Assembly: GCA_947245315.1 (NCBI GenBank)
Contig: CAMXNV010000014.1
Location: forward strand, 1 to 19,182
DNA: 19,182 nt
Direction: 5' to 3'
Source of the DNA: an uncultured Oscillibacter sp.
Lineage (GTDB): Bacteria > Bacillota > Clostridia > Oscillospirales > Oscillospiraceae
A program made the position numbers and the translations under genes. Shown here piece by piece: positions 13,947-19,182 of this stretch; positions within the stretch are counted from its first letter, which is position 1; every line of letters begins with the position of its first letter. A model generated the notes under the pieces. It did no database searches. It saw nothing but the letters and a program-made list of their open reading frames with translations, and was not told the origin of the DNA.

Positions 13947-14978
13947 TCAGCGGTCCTGCTCCGCCTTGCGCACCGCGCCGGAGGAGGCGTCGATCTCATA
14001 CTCGTACTCCACTCCGCCGGAGCGGAACTCAATTTCGTAGACCCAGACGCCCTCGTCCTCGTCCAGCTCCCACTCCACGTAACCGGCCTCCGCCCGAGGC
14101 ACGCCCGCGTGGTCCAGGGCCGTCTGCTTGGCGGCCTCCCCGCCGATGAAGCCCTCCTCCCGGAGGCCGGGGTGGTCCTTCCACTCCTCCTCCGCCTTGC
14201 GGACGGCCCCCGTGTCCGCCTCGATCTCATATTCATATTCCTTGCCCCCGGCGTAGAAGTCTATCTTGTAGACCTGCACGCCGTCCTCCCAGTCCAGCTG
14301 GGCCCCCAGGCCCAGGGCCTCCGACTGCCGCACCCCGGCGTGGGCCAGGGCGGCGGCCAGGGCGGCCTCCTCCCCCGTGAGCGGCACAGGGGGCTCCTCC
14401 TCCGGGCTATCGGAGTCCGGCTCTCCGCCCGTCTCCTCTACCGAGGGGATTTTCTCAAAGAGGTTCGCCCGGCCCTCCAGCACCTGGCCGCTGTAGGCGT
14501 CCACCTTGTACTGGAAGCTCCCCAGGGTGATGTGTTGGAGCTCCACCTCGTAATGGGCGGGGGTCTCGTCCAGCTCCGGGTCCACGGAGCTGGTGATGGA
14601 GTCCATCTCCAGGGTTCCGGCGTACCGTTCCGCGGCCCCGGCGGCGGCGGAAGCGCCGATGGGCATCCCCGGCGCGCCGGCCTGCCAGAGCTGCTCCAGC
14701 TCCTCGGCGCTCAGCTCCGCCAGGGCCCCGGCGTCCAGGCTCTCGTTCAGGGCTTGGAGCTCCTCAATCATGGCGGCCTTGCCGGGGGACAGGCTCTTCT
14801 GGTCCTCCACGGCCTTGCCGGAGGGAACGCCTCCCTCCCCGGCCTCTCCCCGTTGGAACAGCTGCCAGAGCTGAAGGGCCAGCACCAGGGCCAGCAGCGC
14901 CAGGGTGGCGGCCAAAAGCCAGTGGGTCAGCCGTTTCCCCGGGTCCGGCTGTCCGGGATTCTTTTTTACAGGGCTCAT
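13947..14978 (-). CDS. Membrane-anchored protein with PepSY repeats
   Basis: 343 aa from ATG 14978, which has AGGAGG at 7 nt spacing; a longer frame to 15062 has no ribosome site and crosses the promoter. One N-terminal membrane segment (~18-41, HWLLAATLALLALVLALQLW) gives an outside-facing C-terminal part. That part holds a degenerate PepSY-like unit (~140-170, ...VDAYSGQVLEG), then two clear PepSY units at 201-263 and 278-340, each ending KEYEYEIEADTGAVRKAE or VEYEYEIDASSGAVRKAE. An acidic linker separates units 1 and 2. PepSY domains are linked to inhibition of extracytoplasmic peptidases; the target here is unknown. Confidence 0.9.
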   Translation of the reverse strand: MSPVKKNPGQPDPGKRLTHWLLAATLALLALVLALQLWQLFQRGEAGEGGVPSGKAVEDQKSLSPGKAAMIEELQALNESLDAGALAELSAEELEQLWQAGAPGMPIGASAAAGAAERYAGTLEMDSITSSVDPELDETPAHYEVELQHITLGSFQYKVDAYSGQVLEGRANLFEKIPSVEETGGEPDSDSPEEEPPVPLTGEEAALAAALAHAGVRQSEALGLGAQLDWEDGVQVYKIDFYAGGKEYEYEIEADTGAVRKAEEEWKDHPGLREEGFIGGEAAKQTALDHAGVPRAEAGYVEWELDEDEGVWVYEIEFRSGGVEYEYEIDASSGAVRKAEQDR

Positions 14979-15011
14979 AGAATACCCTCCTCCTACATTG
15001 AAAGTCTTTTC

Positions 15012-15040
15012 ATTATAGCACAACGCTCCGCGGAAGAAAA
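15012..15040 (-). promoter_or_regulatory. Extended -10 promoter of the PepSY gene
   Basis: Perfect TATAAT on the minus strand (15017-15012) with TGC before it. The -35 region at 17 bases (TTTTCT) is poor, so the extended -10 probably carries recognition. Confidence 0.6.
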
Positions 15041-15090
15041 GCCCGGCGGCCCACGTCTTCAAAGCACGGCCCTTTCAAGGACACGGGCCC

Positions 15091-15150
15091 CCAAGGCTCC
15101 CTCTCTGAGGGAGCTGTCGCCGCCGGAGGCGGTGACTGAGGGAGTTCCCC
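15091..15150 (+). repeat. Structured intergenic repeat, copy A
   Basis: Double stem-loop element: stem 1 GCTCCCTC-TCT-GAGGGAGC (15096-15114), then stem 2 GTCGCCGCC-GGA-GGCGGTGAC, then a CTGAGGGAG tail. It lies between divergent genes. The same architecture occurs four more times at 17510-17877. Confidence 0.85.
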
Positions 15151-15165
15151 CACCCCCACGAACGC

Positions 15166-15195
15166 TTGTCACACCCCCTCCGCCCGTGCTATAAT
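15166..15195 (+). promoter_or_regulatory. SigA-type promoter of the SUKH gene
   Basis: TTGTCA (15166-15171), an 18-base spacer and perfect TATAAT (15190-15195) with TGC before it. This is among the strongest promoters in the window. Confidence 0.82.
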
Positions 15196-15229
15196 AAACA
15201 GGACAACTCCCAAACAGGAGGCACGCCCC

Positions 15230-15703
15230 ATGCTGGAACTCTTCCTAACTCACCTGCAAGCCCACGGTTGGGCCCTCCAGCGCTCCCCCACCCCCGGTTT
15301 CCCGGAGCCCCTGGCGCGCCGTTACCCCCGCTGCCCGGAGGACTGGCTGGTCCTCCTCGCCTCCGTCCGCAGCCTGGTCCGGGAGGACGGCGGCGCCTGG
15401 TTCCTCTGCGGCCCGGACTACGCGGGCCAAACGGACAGCGCATTCCGCTGGAACGAATGGGAACTTCTCAGCCTGGAAACCGCCGGGGACGACGCGGCCT
15501 GGCGGGCGGAAATCCGGGCCTTCTGGGACGCCCACCTCCCCATCGTTCTCTCCGTGGCGGAGGGCTACGCCTACTACGCCCTCTCCCTGGCGGACGGCTC
15601 CGTAGTCCAGGGCTCCGAGCCGGAGTTCGAGGACTGCCGGACCGCGGCCCCCTCCTTCCGGGACTTCATGGGCCAGGTCCTCCAGGGACAAATTCAACTC
15701 TAA
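15230..15703 (+). CDS. SMI1/KNR4 (SUKH) family protein
   Basis: 157 aa, AGGAGG at 8 nt spacing. The early segment RYPRCPEDWLVLLASVRSL (31-49) and the later FWDAHLPIVLSVAEGYAYYA, LADGSVVQG and PSFRDFMGQVL follow the SUKH pattern (LPI....G.YYAL...G.VV....SF..FL). SUKH proteins include toxin-immunity proteins and general binding modules. No toxin gene is next to it, so an immunity role is unsupported. It is soluble with no signal. Confidence 0.75.
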   Translation: MLELFLTHLQAHGWALQRSPTPGFPEPLARRYPRCPEDWLVLLASVRSLVREDGGAWFLCGPDYAGQTDSAFRWNEWELLSLETAGDDAAWRAEIRAFWDAHLPIVLSVAEGYAYYALSLADGSVVQGSEPEFEDCRTAAPSFRDFMGQVLQGQIQL

Positions 15704-15706
15704 AAG

Positions 15707-15741
15707 GGACCCGCCGGACGGCGGCTCTCCCATTTTCAAAA
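15707..15741 (+). terminator. Weak candidate terminator after the SUKH gene
   Basis: CCGCC-GGAC-GGCGG, flanked by GGGA and TCCC, is followed by ATTTTC. The stem is imperfect and the T-run short, so partial read-through into the lipase gene is likely. Confidence 0.4.
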
Positions 15742-15764
15742 TAACGACGAGAGGAGGCGCCCCC

Positions 15765-16541
15765 ATGCCGGACTGCCGGACCCGCTACCCCATCCTGCTC
15801 ATCCACGGCCTGAACTGCCGGGACGATTGGATTTTCTCCTACTGGGGCCCCGTGACGGAGCTCCTGCGGGCCCGGGGGGCCCAGGTCTACCTCAGCGGCC
15901 AGGACGCCTGGGGCGCTGTTCCCCGGAACGCCTGGGCCCTGCTCCGCCGGAGCCGGGAGGTCCTCCAGGAGACCGGGGCCAGGAAGCTGAACCTCCTGGC
16001 CCACTCCAAGGGCGGCCTGGAGGCCCGGTATCTCATCTCCACCTTGGGCTTCGCCGGGCGGGTCGCCTCTCTCACCACCATCTGCACCCCCCACCACGGT
16101 TCCCGGGCCGCGGAGGCCTGGCTGGGCCGGGAACGGGTCTGCCGCCTGGCGGGGCCCCGGCTGGAGTCCTTCTGGCGGGCCCGGGGGGATCACGCCCCGG
16201 ACTTCCCGGCGGCCCTGGCCGCCCTGACCCCGGAGGCCATGGCCCGCTTCAATGCCGAGAATCCGGACTCCCCCCTGGTCTACTACCAGAGCTGGGGGGC
16301 CCGGCTGGACCGGCCCGGCTGGGACCCCATGGACCGCTTCCAGCTCTGGCTCACCCGGGCTGACGCCCCCACCGACGGGCTGGTCTCCCCGGCCTCCGCT
16401 GTCTGGGGGGTCTACCGGGGCACCCTGGCGGGGGTCTCCCACCAGGACAGCGTGGGAGGACGTCGGAGACGCCGCCCGAACTTTGACCCCGGCGTCTTTT
16501 ACGTCCGCCTGGTCCAGGAGCTGGCGGAGATGGGCTTTTAG
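15765..16541 (+). CDS. Lipase/triacylglycerol esterase-like alpha/beta hydrolase
   Basis: 258 aa; GAGGAGG precedes ATG by 8 nt. YPILLIHGLN (8-17) is the oxyanion-hole segment of bacterial lipases. The nucleophile elbow is AHSKGGLEARY (79-89) with S81, and CTPHHGS (107-113) matches the TPHxGS motif of lipase family I. The catalytic acid is probably D204 (TDGLVS) and the base H226 (GVSHQDSVG). No signal peptide or lid region is seen, which suggests an intracellular esterase. It is shorter than secreted lipases. Co-transcription with the SUKH gene 61 nt upstream is possible. Confidence 0.9.
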   Translation: MPDCRTRYPILLIHGLNCRDDWIFSYWGPVTELLRARGAQVYLSGQDAWGAVPRNAWALLRRSREVLQETGARKLNLLAHSKGGLEARYLISTLGFAGRVASLTTICTPHHGSRAAEAWLGRERVCRLAGPRLESFWRARGDHAPDFPAALAALTPEAMARFNAENPDSPLVYYQSWGARLDRPGWDPMDRFQLWLTRADAPTDGLVSPASAVWGVYRGTLAGVSHQDSVGGRRRRRPNFDPGVFYVRLVQELAEMGF

Positions 16542-16593
16542 ATTAGATTCAAATCGCCTTTAGAAAACAGCCCCCGGCAAAGGAGGACAAGCC

Positions 16594-17460
16594 ATGAACC
16601 CCAACACCCAAGCCGCCCCGGCGAAGGTCAACCTGGCCCTGGACATCCTGGGCCGCCGCCCGGACGGCTACCACGAGATGCGCATGGTGATGCAGACGGT
16701 GAGCCTCTGCGACCGCGTCACCCTGGAGGAGGCGGAGGAAGGCTTTACCCTGTTCGCCCCGGGCCTGGCGCTCCCCCAGGGGAAGACCCTGGAGCAGCGG
16801 GCGGCGGAGGCCTTTTTCGCCGCCCTGGGGCGGCCCATGCCGGGCCTCCGGGTGACCTTGGAAAAGCGTACCCCCGCCTACGCGGGCCTGGGGGGCGGCA
16901 GCGCCGACGTGGCCGCCCTGCTGCGCCTCCTCCGGCGGCGCTACGCCCCGGAGCTCCCCCCGGCGGACCTGGAGGCCATCGGCGGGCAAATCGGCAGCGA
17001 CATGCCCTTCTGCGTCCGTGGGGGCACCGCCTTGGCCGAGGGCCGGGGAGACCTTCTGACGGACCTGCCCCCCCTGCCGGACTGCCGTTTTGTCATCTGC
17101 AAGCCGGACTTCGATCTGCCCACGGGGCCCATGTTCGCCCGGCTCCGGTTTGACGGGAGCCTCCCCCATCCGGACGTCTCCGGCATGGCCGCCGCCCTGG
17201 GGCGGGGCAGCCTGGACGGGGCAGCCCGCCGGGTGGGCAACGTCTTCGAGGCGGTCCTGGAGAAGCCGGAGCGCCGGGAAATCGAGTGGATCAAGGAAAC
17301 GCTCCTCCGCCGCGGAGCCCTGGCCGCCGCCATGTCCGGATCGGGCCCCGCGGTGTTTGGCCTCTTCGCCCCGGACGCGGAGACCGCCGGGGCGCTGGAG
17401 GAGCTGCGGGGCCGCTACGCCCAGGTCTTCCAGGCGGAGCCGGTGGGGCGGCTGCTGTAG
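16594..17460 (+). CDS. ispE: 4-diphosphocytidyl-2-C-methyl-D-erythritol kinase
   Basis: 288 aa, the standard length. It phosphorylates CDP-methylerythritol in the MEP isoprenoid pathway. GHMP-kinase motifs are complete: PAKVNLALDI (9-18, catalytic K11), the ATP loop P94...AGLGGGSADVAA (97-108), GSDMPFCV (134-141, catalytic D136), and the C-terminal MSGSGP (247-252). NVFE (216-219) replaces the usual NDFE or NDLE. AAAGGAGG at 7 nt spacing fixes the start. It lies 52 nt after the lipase gene with no terminator between them. Confidence 0.97.
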   Translation: MNPNTQAAPAKVNLALDILGRRPDGYHEMRMVMQTVSLCDRVTLEEAEEGFTLFAPGLALPQGKTLEQRAAEAFFAALGRPMPGLRVTLEKRTPAYAGLGGGSADVAALLRLLRRRYAPELPPADLEAIGGQIGSDMPFCVRGGTALAEGRGDLLTDLPPLPDCRFVICKPDFDLPTGPMFARLRFDGSLPHPDVSGMAAALGRGSLDGAARRVGNVFEAVLEKPERREIEWIKETLLRRGALAAAMSGSGPAVFGLFAPDAETAGALEELRGRYAQVFQAEPVGRLL

Positions 17461-17509
17461 TGCCGCAGCAGGGAAACCCGGAGGGGGAATCCTCCGCCCG
17501 CGCCGCCCC

Positions 17510-17569
17510 TTGGCTCCCTCTTTGAGGGAGCTGTCGCCGCCAAAGGCGGTGACTGAGGGAGTTCCCCGC
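17510..17569 (+). repeat. Structured intergenic repeat, copy B
   Basis: Nearly the same sequence as copy A: stem 1 GCTCCCTC-TTT-GAGGGAGC, stem 2 GTCGCCGCC-AAA-GGCGGTGAC, and tail CTGAGGGAGTTCCCC. It is the first of four in the gene-free stretch 17461-17963, in which I see no coding sequence. Confidence 0.88.
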
Positions 17570-17582
17570 AGGGCGTATTATT

Positions 17583-17637
17583 CCTTGGCCCCTTTTGAAA
17601 GGAGCTCCCGGCAAAGCCGGGTGGGGATTGTTCCCCC
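17583..17637 (+). repeat. Structured intergenic repeat, copy C (divergent)
   Basis: Same architecture with different bases: stem 1 GCCCCTTT...AAAGGAGC, stem 2 CCCGGC-AAA-GCCGGG, then a TGGGGATTG tail. The pairing is kept although the sequence has changed. Confidence 0.7.
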
Positions 17638-17703
17638 GTCCCCCGCGGGGCCGTTCTCCAGGGCTCTTCTGTATGCAAGCCTGGCAATAGAAGTACCCTG
17701 GAG

Positions 17704-17757
17704 GGCCCTCTCCGTCACGGCTACGCCGTGCCACCTCTCCCAAAGGGAGAGGCAAGT
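17704..17757 (-). repeat. Structured intergenic repeat, copy D (inverted)
   Basis: Read on the minus strand: CCTCTCCC-TTT-GGGAGAGG, then CACGGC-GTA-GCCGTG, then GACGGAGAGGGC. It is the same two-hairpin layout in the opposite orientation. Confidence 0.78.
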
Positions 17758-17818
17758 GGGTCTGCCGGACGAACGGACTGCCTTCTTTGGAAGCGGCGAA
17801 AACAACCTGCAACCCCTA

Positions 17819-17877
17819 CTTGGCTCCCCCTCCGGGGGAGCTGTCCGGCCACAGGCCGGACTGAGAGGGCTCCCCTC
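17819..17877 (+). repeat. Structured intergenic repeat, copy E
   Basis: Stem 1 GCTCCCCC-TCC-GGGGGAGC, stem 2 GTCCGGCC-ACA-GGCCGGAC (perfect), then CTGAGAGGGCTCCCC. Confidence 0.85.
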
Positions 17878-17900
17878 CTCAGCCCCGCTCCACAGGAAAC

Positions 17901-17922
17901 GGACGGGGACAGAGCCCCGTCC
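17901..17922. repeat. Short GC-rich hairpin, possible sfsA terminator
   Basis: Perfect 8-bp stem GGACGGGG / CCCCGTCC with loop ACAGAG. On the minus strand, downstream of sfsA, it is followed by GTTTCC, so it may act as a weak terminator. It could equally be another dispersed intergenic element. Confidence 0.5.
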
Positions 17923-17963
17923 CTACACCATTCTGCCGTCACGCGGGGAGCCGCCCCGCCCCC

Positions 17964-18638
17964 TCACAGCAGCACCGGCACCTCCTGCCGGATCTCCAAG
18001 CTCCCCGGCGTAACCCTACAGTCATACGCGCACACGCCCACCCCCCTGGCCGCCGCCTCCCGAAGGGCCGCGCCGAAGGCGGGGTGGGTCTCGTCGTTAG
18101 GGGCCACGCTGCGCATCCCCTCCATCTGGACCACGAAGAACAGCGTGGCCCCCAGCCCTTCCTCCGCCGCCCGCTGGAGCTCCCGGATGTGCTTCACTCC
18201 CCGCTCCGTGGGGGCGTCGGGGAAGCGGGCCGCGCCCCCCTCCTCCAGGGTCACGCCCTTGACCTCAATCAGATGGAGGCCCCGGGGCCCCTCCACGCAG
18301 AAGTCCAGCCGGGAGTCCCCCCAGGTGAACTCCCTGCGGAGGACCGCCCCCTGGGGCAGCCGGGGCTCCAGCCACTCGGCGAAGACCCGGTTGGGGGCCT
18401 GGGCGTCCATGTTCACCAGCAGCGCCCCCTTCTCCACAGCAACGAGGTCATAGGCGGTCCTCCGGTTCGGGTTGCCGCTCCTCTCCAGATAGACGGCTGC
18501 CCCCGGGACCAGCAGCTCCCGGCAGCGGCCCGTGTTTTTGACGTGGACCGTCTGAACGCCCTCCGCCGTCTCCACCTGGGCGACAAAGCGGTTCGGGCGG
18601 CTGAGGAAGCGGCCCGGAACCACGGCTTGATACTGCAT
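17964..18638 (-). CDS. sfsA: Sugar fermentation stimulation protein homolog
   Basis: 224 aa, normal for SfsA. The start is ATG 18638 with AGGAG 6 nt upstream; the GTG one codon earlier is too close to it. Family signatures: VKNTGRCRELL (33-43), RRTAYDLVAVEKGALLVNMDAQ (59-80), and a PD-(D/E)xK-like core with D112, E125 and K127 (RLDFCVEG, IEVKGVTLE). The N-terminus has an OB-like segment. It is described as a nucleic-acid-binding protein in E. coli; its role in Firmicutes is unsettled. Single gene with its own promoter. Confidence 0.96.
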   Translation of the reverse strand: MQYQAVVPGRFLSRPNRFVAQVETAEGVQTVHVKNTGRCRELLVPGAAVYLERSGNPNRRTAYDLVAVEKGALLVNMDAQAPNRVFAEWLEPRLPQGAVLRREFTWGDSRLDFCVEGPRGLHLIEVKGVTLEEGGAARFPDAPTERGVKHIRELQRAAEEGLGATLFFVVQMEGMRSVAPNDETHPAFGAALREAAARGVGVCAYDCRVTPGSLEIRQEVPVLL

Positions 18639-18723
18639 CACAGGCTCCTCTCCGGCGGGAGGGGGAAATCTTTATCGGTTTCTTAACAGACAAATCCGCT
18701 GCCGCCCGCCCTGAATTCGTAAA

Positions 18724-18752
18724 ATTGTACCACGTTTTCGTCCTCCCGTCCA
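18724..18752 (-). promoter_or_regulatory. SigA-type promoter of sfsA
   Basis: Minus strand TGGACG (18752-18747), a 17-base spacer and TACAAT (18729-18724) with TGG before it as an extended -10. The leader to the sfsA ATG is about 80 nt. Confidence 0.62.
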
Positions 18753-18812
18753 CCCTCCGCCGCGCGGGCGGGCCGGGGCGGAAAAAACCCTGATAAAATT
18801 TTCCCAAAGTCA

Positions 18813-18841
18813 TTGTTTTTTTAAAAAGAAGTTGGTACAAT
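18813..18841 (+). promoter_or_regulatory. SigA-type promoter of the sodium-pump decarboxylase operon
   Basis: TTGTTT (18813-18818), a 17-base AT-rich spacer and TACAAT (18836-18841) with TGG before it. It is about 30 bp upstream of the OadG start and divergent from the sfsA promoter. Confidence 0.7.
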
Positions 18842-18873
18842 AGAGCCGCTATCAATTTTTTGGGAGGGAGCAT

Positions 18874-19143
18874 ATGGAACCTTCAAGTCTGTTTGTCTGC
18901 CTGATGGGCATGGGCACCGTGTTCTTCGGGCTCATCTGCCTCATCGTCCTGACGATGATTATGGGCAAGATCGTGGGCGGCCACGCGGCCCCCGCCGTCG
19001 CCGCCCCGGTCCCGGTCACGGCGGCCCCCGCCGCCCCGGAGGGGAACCGTCAGGAGATTGCCGCCGCTGTCGCCGCCGCCGTGGCGGAGGAGCTGGGCGC
19101 GGACATTACCGGCATCCGCATCGTATCCATGAAAAAACTGTAA
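18874..19143 (+). CDS. OadG-family sodium-pump decarboxylase gamma subunit
   Basis: 89 aa. A single N-terminal membrane segment (~5-31, LFVCLMGMGTVFFGLICLIVLTMIMGKIV) carries the GMGTVFxxL signature of the family. An Ala/Pro linker (~36-56) and a short conserved tail follow (EIAAAVAAAVAEELG, then ITGIRIVSMKKL). The gamma subunit holds together the membrane-bound biotin-dependent decarboxylases (oxaloacetate, methylmalonyl-CoA, glutaconyl-CoA) that export Na+. Which substrate applies cannot be told from this subunit. GGGAGGGAG lies 3 nt before the CAT-ATG start. The next gene follows 22 nt downstream. Confidence 0.88.
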   Translation: MEPSSLFVCLMGMGTVFFGLICLIVLTMIMGKIVGGHAAPAVAAPVPVTAAPAAPEGNRQEIAAAVAAAVAEELGADITGIRIVSMKKL

Positions 19144-19165
19144 GGAACAAGAAGGAGAGAGCATC

Positions 19166-19182
19166 ATGAAAAAGTACAGAGT
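19166..19182 (+). CDS. Start of the next gene, probably biotin carboxyl carrier subunit (partial)
   Basis: Only six codons are visible (MKKYRV, the last incomplete), preceded by AAGGAG at 9 nt spacing. The first residues and the position after OadG match biotin carrier subunits of sodium-pump decarboxylases, which often begin MKKYxVxVNG. Too short for certainty. Confidence 0.5.

Noticed and set aside
14979..15062. Upstream start for the PepSY protein at 15062
   Set aside because: It has no ribosome site and crosses the -10 element at 15012-15017. ATG 14978 has AGGAGG at good spacing.
15230..15703. SUKH protein as an immunity protein of a polymorphic toxin locus
   Set aside because: No toxin, secretion or RHS-type gene is nearby; the neighbours are a lipase and ispE.
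18660..18690. CCGATAA on the minus strand as a second sigma-28 promoter before sfsA
   Set aside because: The match to the -10 is incomplete (ACCGATAA) and there is no TAAA-like -35 at 15 bases. The SigA-type promoter at 18724-18752 explains sfsA.

Overview
The window looks like a chromosomal segment of a motile, GC-rich, anaerobic low-G+C-lineage Firmicute of the Oscillospiraceae/Ruminococcaceae type (Oscillibacter, Flavonifractor, Intestinimonas and similar). The basis is strong AGGAGG ribosome sites, extended -10 promoters, a Firmicute-style flagellin with a sigma-28 promoter, an OadG-type sodium-pump decarboxylase subunit, SfsA, and a family of structured intergenic repeats typical of this group. 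Genus assignment is an impression only.

Left half, 1-11236, minus strand (read right to left): a flagellin locus followed by a modification operon. A sigma-28-like promoter (11210-11236) drives a very large flagellin (768 aa) through a structured leader of about 190 nt that contains a CsrA-site-like hairpin. A strong terminator follows the flagellin. The ribosome site of the next gene begins only about 6 bases beyond its T-tract, so read-through may feed the downstream genes. In order these are a 672-aa sulfotransferase-like protein, a 62-aa helical protein, a CysC-type (APS kinase family) kinase, a Rossmann-plus-SAM-methyltransferase fusion, a PHP-family 3',5'-bisphosphate phosphatase-like protein, an IspD/TarI-like cytidylyltransferase, an extended SDR epimerase/dehydratase, and a HAD-family protein that runs off the left edge. 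My main interpretation is that three of them form a PAPS cycle: the kinase makes the 3'-phosphorylated donor, the sulfotransferase-like protein uses it, and the PHP enzyme clears the 3',5'-bisphosphate by-product. The remaining genes would build a CDP-activated, methylated sugar-like group for the flagellin. This is inferred from family signatures and gene order. A phosphoramidate-type donor is the main alternative.

Right half, 11237-19182: ordinary, mostly monocistronic genes with clear promoters and terminators. They are a lipoprotein (minus), a divergent serine esterase (plus), a convergent zinc-ribbon protein (minus), a triple-PepSY membrane protein (minus), then on plus a SUKH-family protein, a lipase and IspE. 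A 500-bp gene-free stretch (17461-17963) carries four structured repeat elements plus a short hairpin. SfsA (minus) follows, then the start of a sodium-pump decarboxylase operon: OadG and the first six codons of what is probably the biotin carrier subunit.

No rRNA, tRNA, CRISPR array, transposase or phage gene was seen.
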